Shown here one piece after another: positions 8,784 to 18,494 of a stretch of DNA of 64,000 nucleotides. The notes under the pieces were generated by a model that did no database searches, was not told where the DNA came from, and was given only the letters and a program-made list of their open reading frames with translations. A program made the translations under genes and the position numbers. The stretch is from Mycobacterium asiaticum DSM 44297 (GTDB lineage Bacteria; Actinomycetota; Actinomycetes; Mycobacteriales; Mycobacteriaceae): assembly GCF_000613245.1 (NCBI RefSeq), contig NZ_HG964936.1, forward strand, positions 194,521-258,520. The letters run 5' to 3'. Position 1 is the stretch's first letter; each line of letters begins with the position of its first letter.

Positions 8784-8812
8784 TTGACATGTCAATTATG
8801 ACGGGTCAGAAT
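8784..8812 (+). promoter_or_regulatory. Predicted promoter with embedded palindrome upstream of the Rv0345-like gene
   Basis: TTGACA at 8784-8789, a 17-base spacer, and CAGAAT at 8807-8812 form a sigma-70-type promoter that would start RNA near 8819-8822. The -35 hexamer is the left half of a perfect 12-bp palindrome, TTGACATGTCAA (8784-8795), so a dimeric regulator could sit on the -35 region. This is the main feature of the 197-base gap between lpqJ and the next gene. Confidence 0.5.
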
Positions 8813-8821
8813 CGAAACGTC

Positions 8822-8857
8822 ATGGAAAGGGGGATGAGAGTCAGGACTGCGAGATGA
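8822..8857 (+). CDS. Possible short leader ORF coupled to the Rv0345-like gene
   Basis: An 11-codon frame (MERGMRVRTAR) begins where the predicted promoter would start transcription. An internal ATG at 8834 is preceded by GAAAGGGGG, and the stop TGA at 8855-8857 overlaps the next gene's ATG at 8854 (ATGA). Three of the last seven residues are Arg. It could be a leaderless leader peptide providing translational coupling. The strong ribosome-binding sequence serves this frame rather than the annotated gene. No homology evidence. Confidence 0.35.
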   Translation: MERGMRVRTAR

Positions 8858-9258
8858 GACGGGACAACGACGACATTTGCTACCGGGGATGCGAGCCCGA
8901 GCAGACCGGCGGTGGTCGGTTGGTCACCGTGGAAGCCGGCGGCGAGTTCGTCGGACTGCTTCCGCACCGGGTCAAGCACTCCCCGACCGGCTTGATGTGG
9001 GGATACGCCGGCTCAGGACCGGCCGATCTAGCCCGCTCGCTGCTCATCCACACCCTCGGCGACGCCGCCCGGTGCGCGGTGTGCGGTGGCGCGCCCCAGC
9101 CCCAGAAGTGCCCTTGGTGCGATGAGGGATGGATCGTGCCGTCGTCGACGTATCAGCGGTTCACCTTCGAGGTCATTGCACGGCTGCCCGACTGCGGGTG
9201 GACGCTGCGCCGCTCCGACGTTCTTGACTGGCTACAGGGCGCGGAAGGCTGTTGCTGA
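8854..9258 (+). CDS. Rv0345-like conserved protein with a zinc-ribbon motif
   Basis: 134 residues, close in length to Rv0345 (136, from memory) and in the same place after lpqJ. Two Cys pairs in the middle (CAVCGG and CPWCDEGW) form a probable zinc ribbon. Further cysteines occur in the N-terminal CYRGCEP and the C-terminal GCC. No catalytic motif recognised and no signal peptide. The start overlaps the stop of a short upstream frame. It converges on ansP2 with a 2-base gap. Function unknown. Confidence 0.75.
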   Translation: MRRDNDDICYRGCEPEQTGGGRLVTVEAGGEFVGLLPHRVKHSPTGLMWGYAGSGPADLARSLLIHTLGDAARCAVCGGAPQPQKCPWCDEGWIVPSSTYQRFTFEVIARLPDCGWTLRRSDVLDWLQGAEGCC

Positions 9259-9260
9259 GC

Positions 9261-10727
9261 TCATTCCACCGGTTCCGCCGAGGTCGTCGCCTCGGCATCC
9301 CCGGCCTCGTCGAGTTGGCGGGCGTGCGCGGCCGCGGTTTCCCGCACTCGGTTTCGGACCAAAAACCAGCCGACGATGAGTGCCGGGATGCCTACCGCGA
9401 GGGCGGCAATCATCCAGCGGCCATAGACCTTGTCGAACATCATCAGGACGAGCACGCCCGCCAGAAACACCAACGTGACCCAGCCGGTATAAGGGGACAG
9501 CGGCATCCGGAACGCCGGTCGCTCGGGCTCGCCGGACTTGGCCAGGTGATGGAACCGTAGCTGGCACGCGACGATCGTCGCCCACGCGACGATCACACCC
9601 GTCGCGGCGATGTGCAGCACGATCTCGAAGGCGTGGCTGGGGGTGACCGCGTTGAGCACGATGCCGAACAGGCCGATCCCGGCCGTGAGCAGGATGCCGC
9701 CATATGGCACACCGTTCTTCGACATCGGCGCGGTGAACTTTGGACCGCTGCCGTTGATCGCCATGGACCGCAGGATCCGGCCGGTGGAATAGAGCCCGGC
9801 GTTCAGGCTCGACAGGGCCGCGGTCAGCACTACCAGGTTCATCAGGTCGTCGCCCCAGGAAATCCCGAGCTTGTCGAAGAACGTCACGAACGGGCTGACG
9901 CCGTCGTGATATGCGGTGTAGGGCAGCAGCAGGGCCAGCAGGAAGGTGGAGCCGATATAGAAGACCGCGATCCGGAACACCACCGAGTTGATGGCGCGCG
10001 GCATGATCTTCTCTGGTTCCGCGGTTTCCCCGGCGGCGATGCCGACCAGTTCCACTGCGGCGTAAGCGAAGACCACTCCGGCGGTGACGAGCACCAGTGC
10101 CAACGTGCCGGTCGGCAACAGCCCACCGTGGTCGGCCCAGATCGACCAGCCGGTCGGCTGACCCTGAATCTTGAAGCGTCCGGCCAGGAAAATCGTCCCG
10201 ACGATCAGGAAAGTCACCAAGGCCAGCACCTTGATCAAGGCGGCCCAGAATTCCAGTTCACCGAAGAGCTTGACCGAGATCAGATTCATCGTCAGCACCA
10301 CCACGAGCGCGACCAACGCCAGGGTCCACTGCGGGATGGGCTGGAACATCTTCCAGTAGCGGCAGTACTGCGCGATCGCGGTGGTGTCCACGATCCCGGT
10401 CATCGCCCAGTTCAGGAAATACATCCAGCCGGCGGCGAAAGCGACCTTCTCGCCGAAGAATTCGCGCGCGTAGGAAACGAAGGAGCCGGACGACGGCCGG
10501 TACAGGACCAGTTCCCCGAGGGCACGCAAAATCAGGAAAACGAAGACGCCGCAGATCCCGTAGACCACGAACAATCCCGGGCCCGCCGAGGCCAGCCGGC
10601 CGCCGGCGCCCAGGAACAAGCCGGTTCCGATGGCGCCGCCGAGGGCGATCATTTGCAGCTGTCGATTCTTCAGCGCTTTGTGATAACCGGCGTCTTCGCG
10701 GTCCAGCGCGCGTGCGGGCGGTGTCAT
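9261..10727 (-). CDS. ansP2: L-asparagine permease AnsP2
   Basis: 488-residue amino acid-polyamine-organocation transporter with about 12 transmembrane helices. The family signature is at the start of helix 1 ([13 protein letters not shown]), followed by [17 protein letters not shown] and [10 protein letters not shown] segments typical of the amino-acid permease family. Length and position correspond to Rv0346c, the M. tuberculosis asparagine permease AnsP2 (487). It would import asparagine as a nitrogen source. Paralogues such as AnsP1 are similar, so the assignment relies partly on position. Confidence 0.85.
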   Translation of the reverse strand: MTPPARALDREDAGYHKALKNRQLQMIALGGAIGTGLFLGAGGRLASAGPGLFVVYGICGVFVFLILRALGELVLYRPSSGSFVSYAREFFGEKVAFAAGWMYFLNWAMTGIVDTTAIAQYCRYWKMFQPIPQWTLALVALVVVLTMNLISVKLFGELEFWAALIKVLALVTFLIVGTIFLAGRFKIQGQPTGWSIWADHGGLLPTGTLALVLVTAGVVFAYAAVELVGIAAGETAEPEKIMPRAINSVVFRIAVFYIGSTFLLALLLPYTAYHDGVSPFVTFFDKLGISWGDDLMNLVVLTAALSSLNAGLYSTGRILRSMAINGSGPKFTAPMSKNGVPYGGILLTAGIGLFGIVLNAVTPSHAFEIVLHIAATGVIVAWATIVACQLRFHHLAKSGEPERPAFRMPLSPYTGWVTLVFLAGVLVLMMFDKVYGRWMIAALAVGIPALIVGWFLVRNRVRETAAAHARQLDEAGDAEATTSAEPVE

Positions 10728-10770
10728 CGAATCCTTATCGCCGAAGCTTGCGCGGATGGCCGCGGGAATT

Positions 10771-10796
10771 GCTTGCCAGGCTATCCCACGGCAAGC
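10771..10796. terminator. Inverted repeat between ansP2 and the amidohydrolase gene
   Basis: Perfect 7-bp arms GCTTGCC (10771-10777) and GGCAAGC (10790-10796) with a 12-base loop. It lies 12 bases beyond the stop of the minus-strand amidohydrolase and upstream of the ansP2 start. It may terminate the former or be an operator for the latter. Confidence 0.3.
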
Positions 10797-10808
10797 CCCA
10801 CCGGCAGT

Positions 10809-11759
10809 TCACAGGCCGAGCAGCAACTCCGCGTTGCGGTGGCTGATGCGGGCCCGGTCGCGCTGCGACAGCGGCAGGCTGTCGAGGAAGTTCCGGCCCG
10901 CGTTCATGGATCCGAACGGATAGTCGGTGGAGAAGGCCACCCGTTCGACGCCGACATTAGCGACCAGGTTGGCGTAGGTCGCTGGGTCGTTGAAGTTGGC
11001 GAACGTGTAGTGCAGATTGCGCCGCAGGTAGGTGCTGATGGGGTGGTTCAGGCCGGTCAGCTCGGGTTTCAGCGTGGCGTCGAAACGCGGTGCCATGAAG
11101 GGGATCCCCTCGCCCATATGCCCGATGATCAGCTGCAGGTTGGGGTGACGGTCGAACACCCCGGCCAGGATGATGCGCAGTACATGGGTCGCGGTGTTGA
11201 TGTGCCACCCCCAGCCCACCGTGGCCAGCGCGAACGACACATGCTCGGAGAATCCGGCATAGCAGGAGTCGATCACCGCCGGCGGCGGCATGGTCGGGTG
11301 CAGATAGAGCGGTGCCTGCAGTGCGGCCGCACGGTCGAGGACCGGTTCGAAGTGCGCGTCGTCGAGGTAGACGCCGCGGCAGTGACCGTTGACTACCCCA
11401 CCCGCGAAACCATGCTTGCGTACCGCCCGTTCCAATTCGTCGGCGGCCGCCTCAGGTTGGCTGATGGGCAGGGTGGCGAACCCGGCCAGCCGGTCCGGAA
11501 ATCGCTCGATCGCCGCGGCCAGCTCGTTGTTGCAGTCGTGGGCCAGACGCACGGCCGACGGTCCGTCCAGCTGCTCCACGCCCGGGGCCGCCAGCGACAG
11601 CACCGCCAGGTCGATGCCCGCGTCGTCCATCGCCTTGATGCGCGCCTCGCCCAGATTGCAGATCGGCTCGACAATGCCCGGTCGTGTTTTCAACCAGCCG
11701 CCCGGTCCATTGAGGAACTGCGTTGTGGCGTAATGTTCTTCGATGGCGATGGTGCGCAT
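10809..11759 (-). CDS. Amidohydrolase-family decarboxylase (gamma-resorcylate/ACMSD type)
   Basis: 316 residues. The metal ligands of the amidohydrolase decarboxylase clan are all present: E-x-H at the N-terminus (IAIEEHYA), the strand-4 His in YLHPTMPP, the His in IGHMGEG and the late Asp in FSTDYPFG. This pattern is that of gamma-resorcylate, 2,3-dihydroxybenzoate and aminocarboxymuconate-semialdehyde decarboxylases, which remove CO2 from aromatic or ring-cleavage acids. The actual substrate is unknown. ATG 11759 has CTGGAGAG upstream and follows the aldehyde dehydrogenase stop by 4 bases, so the two form an operon. Not present at this place in M. tuberculosis. Confidence 0.75.
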   Translation of the reverse strand: MRTIAIEEHYATTQFLNGPGGWLKTRPGIVEPICNLGEARIKAMDDAGIDLAVLSLAAPGVEQLDGPSAVRLAHDCNNELAAAIERFPDRLAGFATLPISQPEAAADELERAVRKHGFAGGVVNGHCRGVYLDDAHFEPVLDRAAALQAPLYLHPTMPPPAVIDSCYAGFSEHVSFALATVGWGWHINTATHVLRIILAGVFDRHPNLQLIIGHMGEGIPFMAPRFDATLKPELTGLNHPISTYLRRNLHYTFANFNDPATYANLVANVGVERVAFSTDYPFGSMNAGRNFLDSLPLSQRDRARISHRNAELLLGL

Positions 11760-11763
11760 TTTC

Positions 11764-13232
11764 TCAGCTCTCCAGGACTCGGGTGGCACCCGACCAGCGC
11801 GGGATGTCGTCACTGTTGGCGGCCAGTCGGATGGTCTTGCTGTAGCCGTACTCGGATAGGGTCTCCTGGGCGTGCTCACGTCCGAAGCCGCTGTGTCCCA
11901 CGCCGCCGAAACCAGTCCCGACGGCGATCCGCACGTAGTTGTTAACGAAGACGGCACCGGCCCGGATCTGCCGGCTCACCCGCAGCGCCCTGTCAGTGTC
12001 CTGAGTGAAAACTCCTGCCACAAGGCCGAATTGAGTATGGTTGGCGATCCGGACGGCTTCCTCCTCGGTGTCGAACCGGAGCACCGTGACGACCGGGCCG
12101 AAGATCTCTTCGGTTGCCACCCGCATGTCCGGGTCGACGTGGGTGAAAACCGTTGGTGCGACGTAGAAGCCGTCGGCGAGTCGAGGATCGTCGGGCAGCG
12201 GCGCCTGGGCGGCGATATGTGCGCCCTCGGTGACGCCGATGTCGAGGTAGTTCAGCACGCGCTGTTGTTGACTGCGGGTGACCAGCGGTCCGACCTCGGT
12301 GGTCTGGTCGGCGCCGTCGCCAACCTTGAGGCGGGTCACGGCCGCGGTGAACTTCGTGATGAATTGATCGAAGATGCCGTCCTGCACCAGGATTCGCGAT
12401 GCCGCCGTGCAGGCCTCGCCCTGGTTGAAGAAGCCACCGTCGATCGCCGCCAGCAGTGCCTTGTCGAGGTCGGCGTCGTCGAACACCAGCAACGGGTTCT
12501 TGCCGCCGAGCTCCATCAGCGTCGGGGTCAGGTTTTCCGCGGCGGTGCGCAGTACCGCCGTCGCAGTGGTCGGGGATCCGGTGAAGGACACCTTGCCGAC
12601 CAGCGGGTGTCCGGCCAGGGCGGCCCTACCGCGCCGCCGCCCGGAACCGCGTGCACCAGATCCTCAGGCAGGGCGGAGTTGATCAGGTCCACCATCCTTA
12701 GCACCACCGAGGGTGCCTGCTCCGGTGGCTTCAGCACGATGCTGTTACCCACCGCGAGCGCCGGGGCAGTCTTGCCGGCGGTGTGGATAGGCGGCCAGTT
12801 GAACGGCACGATGCCGGCGATCACGCCGTACGGCTCGAGGGTGGTCACATCGAACACCGGTCCGTAGTCGCGCGCGTGACTGGGCAGCACCTCCACCACG
12901 CTGGCGAAGTACTCGAAGATCGTTATCGCCGCTTCAACGTCGAACTGACGTGCCTGGGTGATCGGTTTGCCCATCTCCAGCGACTCCAGGGCGGCGATTT
13001 CGTAGGCGTGGGAGCGGATCACGTCGGCGACCCGGCGCAGGCAGCGTCCGCGCTCGCGGGCGGGGCGTTGCTGCCAGTCCCGTTGAGCGGCATGGGCGGC
13101 CCGAACGGCCTGGTCCACCTGCGCCGGACCCGCAGCACGCACAACGGCGACGGGTCGGCCGGTCGCGGGGTTGTCGACGACGAACTCGTCATCTTCGCAA
13201 GGCGATGCCCACCGCGTCCGGGTGACGTCCAC
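11764..13232 (-). pseudogene. NAD-dependent aldehyde dehydrogenase, frameshifted
   Basis: Aldehyde dehydrogenase split into two frames. The N-terminal part (from GTG 13232) carries the fold up to LKPPEQAP and VHAVPGGG. The C-terminal part resumes with VSFTGSP and has the catalytic Glu in MELGGK, the Cys in GEACTAASR and the EIFGPV motif. The break is at the CCC run 12624-12626 on the plus strand. One extra C (G in the gene) restores GAALAGHPLV and gives a 489-residue protein of normal length. Everything else is intact, so this is either a recent inactivation, a phase-variable G tract or a sequencing error. It is co-directional with the decarboxylase, suggesting one aromatic or semialdehyde degradation route. 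Confidence 0.8.
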
Positions 13233-13252
13233 GGGCCCGAAAGTACGCCCGG

Positions 13253-13316
13253 CCCAGCCATCATCACCAGCGAAATTATCTGATGGCCACTAGCACGATT
13301 GGTGATAATGGCTGGG
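13253..13316. promoter_or_regulatory. Large inverted repeat, probable LysR operator
   Basis: Arms CCCAGCCATCATCACCA (13253-13269) and TGGTGATAATGGCTGGG (13300-13316) pair at 16 of 17 positions, separated by 30 bases. They fill the divergent gap between the aldehyde dehydrogenase (start 13232) and the LysR gene. The two sites are about 47 bases apart centre to centre, suited to a LysR tetramer that bends DNA. The right arm touches the preferred LysR start codon. Confidence 0.6.
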
Positions 13317-14203
13317 TGGAGCTACGTCAGCTCGAATACTTCCTCGCCGTCGCCGACCACCTGAGCTTCACCCGTGCGGCCCGGCGGCTGCATGTCGTCC
13401 AGTCCGGTGTGTCCGCGACGATACGGGCGCTTGAGCGCGAACTCGGTGCCGAACTGTTCGCCCGCGGCCCGGCGGGCGTGCGGCTGACCCCTGCCGGGGA
13501 GGAGCTCCGCCCGCATGCGCGCGCCACGATCGACGCCGCGCGCGCCGCCAAGGATGCCGTCAACGCCACCCGCGCAACCGTGCGCGGCACCGTCACCGTC
13601 GGGACCCTGACCTCGATCAACGTCATCGACCTGCCGGCACTGCTCGCCGAACTGCACGTCCGCCACCCCGAGGTGCGGGTCCAATTGCGGGCGGCGCGTG
13701 CCGGCACGACGGGATTGGCGCGGCAATTGCGCGACGGCGACCTCGACATCGCCTTCCTGGTCTTCACCGGCACTCCGCCGTCGGACCTGCGCGCTCGGCT
13801 GGTCGCCGACGTCCCGCTGCAACTGGTGGTGCCCAAAGACCACCCGCTGGCGTCCGGCGATTCGGTGACCCTGGCCGAGTTGGCGGGACTGTCATTCGTC
13901 GACGCGCCGCCGGGCTACGGCACCAGGATCGTCGTGGACAACGCGTTCGCCGCGGCCGGCGTCGAGCGCACCGTCACCCTGGAGGTCGCCGACATCGGCA
14001 CCGCCGCGGCCTACATCCGCAACGGACTGGGCATCGGCTTTTTGAGCTGGTCCATCCTCGACGACATCGACGACGACGGGCTGGTCAGCGTCCCGGTGTC
14101 CGATCAGAGCCTGTCCTGGCGGCTGTACGTTACGACGTCGGCCACCCGCTCGCCCAGCGCCGCGGTCCGCGCCCTGCTGTCGCTGATCGAGGAGCGGGTC
14201 TAG
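13316..14203 (+). CDS. LysR-family transcriptional regulator
   Basis: 295 residues from GTG 13316, which gives the standard LysR beginning VELRQLEYF. A longer start at ATG 13283 adds 11 residues with no similarity to family members and no better ribosome site. The N-terminal winged helix-turn-helix (SFTRAARRLHVVQSGVSATIRALE) is followed by a substrate-binding-like effector domain (VTVGTLTSI onward). Divergent from the aldehyde dehydrogenase/decarboxylase pair, with a long inverted repeat between them, so probably autoregulated and in control of that pair. Ends in a 4-base convergent overlap with the enoyl-CoA hydratase gene. Confidence 0.85.
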   Translation: MELRQLEYFLAVADHLSFTRAARRLHVVQSGVSATIRALERELGAELFARGPAGVRLTPAGEELRPHARATIDAARAAKDAVNATRATVRGTVTVGTLTSINVIDLPALLAELHVRHPEVRVQLRAARAGTTGLARQLRDGDLDIAFLVFTGTPPSDLRARLVADVPLQLVVPKDHPLASGDSVTLAELAGLSFVDAPPGYGTRIVVDNAFAAAGVERTVTLEVADIGTAAAYIRNGLGIGFLSWSILDDIDDDGLVSVPVSDQSLSWRLYVTTSATRSPSAAVRALLSLIEERV

Positions 14204-14856
14204 CTCTCCGTGAGCGCGGCCACGGCCGGACCGAACATGGTGTTCTTGATGGCGCCCAGCGTGCCGCGGTCCTTGCTGCCCAGTGGGCGAAGCAGTTCCA
14301 CGGCCGCGGTCGTCACCGCTCCCTCCCCCGCGGTGACGTCGACGATTCCGAGCCCGGCGGCGTCGACCCCGCCGAAGCGCCTGCCGGTGGTCATCGAGGC
14401 GACCGCGGCCTGCGGTGTGACTTTGGCCTGAATCAGGGCCGCCATTCCGGGGGTGAACGGGATATGGATGTCGACCTCCGGGAAACAGAAGAAGCCGCGA
14501 TCGGCGCGCATCGCGCGGTAATCGTGGGCGAGGGCGAGCATTGCGCCGGCGCCGAAGGCGTGGCCGACCACGGCTGCGGCGGTCGGTATGGGAAGGGTGA
14601 GCACCCGCGCGAGCAGCTTGTGCACCCGGCCGACGTAGGACTGCGCTTGGTCGCCGTGTGCGCCGAGCCAATCGAGATCGAGGCCGTTGGTGTAGAACTT
14701 GCCGGTCGCGGTGGTGACCAGGCCGTGTGCGTCGCTTGCCTCGATTTCGTCGAGGCGGGCGTTGATCGCTTCGAGAAAGTCCGGCGAGAAACGGTTTTCG
14801 TCGTCGCCGAGGTCTAGCACGGCGATCTTCTCGTCGTAGGTCACGCTGATAGTCAT
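14200..14856 (-). CDS. Enoyl-CoA hydratase/isomerase family protein
   Basis: 218 residues, short for the crotonase family. ATG 14856 is preceded by AAAGGA and overlaps the TetR stop (ATGA). The CoA-binding and oxyanion-hole segments are visible (TNGLDLDWLG, VVGHAFGAGAMLALAHDY), as is FFCFPEVDIHIPFTPGM. That FPEVD-PFTPGM pattern resembles plant-type delta3,delta2-enoyl-CoA isomerases more than bacterial hydratases (inference). Likely acts in fatty acyl or dicarboxyl-CoA beta-oxidation under control of the TetR gene just upstream. Confidence 0.75.
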   Translation of the reverse strand: MTISVTYDEKIAVLDLGDDENRFSPDFLEAINARLDEIEASDAHGLVTTATGKFYTNGLDLDWLGAHGDQAQSYVGRVHKLLARVLTLPIPTAAAVVGHAFGAGAMLALAHDYRAMRADRGFFCFPEVDIHIPFTPGMAALIQAKVTPQAAVASMTTGRRFGGVDAAGLGIVDVTAGEGAVTTAAVELLRPLGSKDRGTLGAIKNTMFGPAVAALTES

Positions 14857-15497
14857 GAGGTGGTCCTTTCTGTGGCGCCAGCGCCACCTAACTGGGGCTC
14901 GATTTCCAGGACGGCGCGCACCGCGGCACGGAGTTGCTCGCGGGCTGTGGTGCTGCGGAGGCGGTCGCGTCGCAGCAGGATCGCGGTCGGCAGATCGACG
15001 ATGCACACGGTGATGGCGTCCACCGCGGCCGCGTCCTTGCGGTTCCACGCCCGGTGCGCAAGGCGGATCATCAACTCGATCAACATGGACTCGAGTTTTC
15101 TGATCTCGTCGCGAATGTCATTGGGCAGGCCGGGGTCGAGCAGCTCGTCGCGGGGCACCGTCAACAGCAGTCGGCACGAATCGGGATGTTGCTCGGCAAA
15201 CGCGGCGGGGGTGTCGGCGGCGGCCGCCACCGCATTGATCGCCGCCGCCCGGCCGGGCGCTGCCAGCGCGGCATCGACCACCGCCGTCTGCGCATCCAAG
15301 AACCGCCGGCCCGCCCGCAACCAGGCCTGAGCAAGCAGGCCCGCTCGGGAACCGAAGCTGTGGTACAGCGCACCGTTGGACGCACCGACGGCCGCACTGA
15401 TCGCCCGGATGGTCACCGCGGCCGGGCCGGCTCGCACAGCCAGCGACTCCGCGGCATCCAACACCCGGTCGGTGTCGTGGATACGGGGGCGAGGCAC
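14853..15497 (-). CDS. TetR-family transcriptional regulator
   Basis: 214 residues from GTG 15497. The N-terminal helix-turn-helix is clear (VTIRAISAAVGASNGALYHSFGSRAGLL), followed by an all-helical ligand domain with no recognisable ligand signature. It forms an operon with the enoyl-CoA hydratase by 4-base overlap. A 22-base palindrome lies over its predicted -10 box at 15509-15530, so autorepression relieved by an acyl or aromatic ligand is likely. Confidence 0.85.
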   Translation of the reverse strand: MPRPRIHDTDRVLDAAESLAVRAGPAAVTIRAISAAVGASNGALYHSFGSRAGLLAQAWLRAGRRFLDAQTAVVDAALAAPGRAAAINAVAAAADTPAAFAEQHPDSCRLLLTVPRDELLDPGLPNDIRDEIRKLESMLIELMIRLAHRAWNRKDAAAVDAITVCIVDLPTAILLRRDRLRSTTAREQLRAAVRAVLEIEPQLGGAGATERTTS

Positions 15498-15508
15498 AGG
15501 TAGGAGGA

Positions 15509-15530
15509 TAACAGAGCATCCGCTCTATTA
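15509..15530 (-). promoter_or_regulatory. TetR operator overlapping a TATAAT -10 box
   Basis: The core AGAGCATCCGCTCT is a 5-bp arm repeat with a 4-base spacer. Beyond one mismatched base on each side it extends to TAA and TTA, giving 8 paired bases per arm. A minus-strand TATAAT occupies 15532-15527, so a bound repressor would cover the -10 element and start site of the tetR-hydratase operon. Confidence 0.6.
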
Positions 15531-15549
15531 TAGGGACCGCATCGTTATC

Positions 15550-15560
15550 TGTTCTGAACA
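15550..15560. promoter_or_regulatory. 11-bp perfect palindrome near the -35 region of tetR
   Basis: TGTTCTGAACA, five paired bases around a central T, lies 17 bases upstream of the tetR -10 box and just beyond the DUF1275 stop. It could be a second regulator site. Short palindromes can be chance. Confidence 0.3.
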
Positions 15561-15568
15561 GGACGAAC

Positions 15569-16333
15569 TCAGGCGGTGGCCGGGACCGCCTCGGCCGTAG
15601 CGATCACGCCCTGGGCACGGCGTTTACGGCTCCGCGCGACGCCGGTAGCGGCCAGGGCAAGGCAGATAGAGGCGGGAACGATCAGGGCATGCCCACCGAT
15701 GCGGGCCCCGGCCATCAAACCGGCCACCGCGCCGGTCAGGAATAGCAGCAGCGTCGCGCTGAGGATCGCCGCCTTCCATTTGTCGATGCCCTCTCGGCGG
15801 CTGCGGCCCAGCATCAGTCCGAGGTCGGTGACGGTGCCGGTGAAGTGTGTGGTGCGGACCGGCATGCCGCGGAAACTCGAGGTCAGGCCGTTCTGCAGGC
15901 CCAGGGCCGACGCGGCCAGCAGCGCCTGCACCGCGGTCTCCTCGATACCCGAACCCAGGATCAGGGATTTGATATCGGATTCCTCGATGCCTGCGGCCGC
16001 GAGCAGGAGCAACGTCGCCTGGATGGCCAGCACGGCTGCGTGCCGCGAGCCGATATGAACACGCTTGGAAGCCAGCAGCGCCCCAGCAATGGCCGCTCCG
16101 ATCAAGAAGCCCAACAGAATGGCGAACAGCACGTGGCTCTCGTAGCGCCAAGGGTGGGCCCGGTCCATGCCGATCTGGGTGGTGATGCCGGTGAGGTTCC
16201 CGACGGGAACGGCCATGATCAGGATTGCGACCGCGTTGACCCAGCCGGCGTTCAGCGCCAGCAGCGAGCTGTAGCCGAGCATGCGGCCCTGCGAGGACAT
16301 GCCCCGCCTGGGTTCCGAACGCCGCAGCACCAT
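15569..16333 (-). CDS. DUF1275 (YoaK) family membrane protein
   Basis: 254 residues with about six hydrophobic helices. The DUF1275 signature THFTGTVTDLG is present, as are LNAGWVNAVAIL near the N-terminus and GLQNGLTSSFRG in the middle. The family is integral-membrane and of unknown function. ATG 16333 is used; a later ATG at 16300 would also leave the first helix intact. Transcribed away from dnaK, on the other side of the 289-base gap with the HspR boxes. Not found at this place in M. tuberculosis. Confidence 0.8.
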   Translation of the reverse strand: MVLRRSEPRRGMSSQGRMLGYSSLLALNAGWVNAVAILIMAVPVGNLTGITTQIGMDRAHPWRYESHVLFAILLGFLIGAAIAGALLASKRVHIGSRHAAVLAIQATLLLLAAAGIEESDIKSLILGSGIEETAVQALLAASALGLQNGLTSSFRGMPVRTTHFTGTVTDLGLMLGRSRREGIDKWKAAILSATLLLFLTGAVAGLMAGARIGGHALIVPASICLALAATGVARSRKRRAQGVIATAEAVPATA

Positions 16334-16503
16334 GACCTCGCCTACTCGCTTCCCCCGCTGAAACTTTCGGCAAGCCTAACAACAACATCACGAATTAAAT
16401 TTCGGATTTTGGACTTCATAGAAGGCGCATATGCGGAGGTTGTCTTCCTATGAATCCACCCCGGGAACAAAGTGTCGCCCGGCGCCGTTAGGATGATCAG
16501 CAA

Positions 16504-16524
16504 GTTGAGTGAGTAGCGCTCAAG
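16504..16524. promoter_or_regulatory. HspR box (HAIR) 1 upstream of dnaK
   Basis: TTGAGT at 16505-16510, seven bases, then GCTCAA at 16518-16523. This is one base from the known HspR-associated inverted repeat CTTGAGT-N7-ACTCAAG. HspR, encoded at the end of the operon, represses dnaK with DnaK as co-repressor in actinobacteria. Confidence 0.8.
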
Positions 16525-16558
16525 TCTGGGTTGACAGCAATCGGTCGGCCGGAGCAGT

Positions 16559-16579
16559 CTTGAGCGGGGTTCACTCAGC
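16559..16579. promoter_or_regulatory. HspR box (HAIR) 2 upstream of dnaK
   Basis: CTTGAGC, seven bases (16566-16572), then ACTCAGC. The match to the HAIR consensus is weaker on the right arm. It lies 55 bases after the first box and 44 bases before the dnaK start. Paired boxes are expected for tight HspR repression. Confidence 0.65.
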
Positions 16580-16622
16580 ATAGTGCAACAACAGAAGCTC
16601 TAGATATTCAGGAGGCATCACT

Positions 16623-18490
<1,868 letters not shown>

Positions 18491-18494
<4 letters not shown>

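Noticed and set aside
9612..11945. 777-codon open frame antisense to ansP2 and the amidohydrolase
   Set aside because: Crosses two well-supported genes and has Gln/Arg/Gly-rich shadow composition.
13283..13315. Upstream ATG start for the LysR gene
   Set aside because: Adds 11 residues with no LysR similarity and lies within the inverted repeat spacer; GTG 13316 gives the usual family start.
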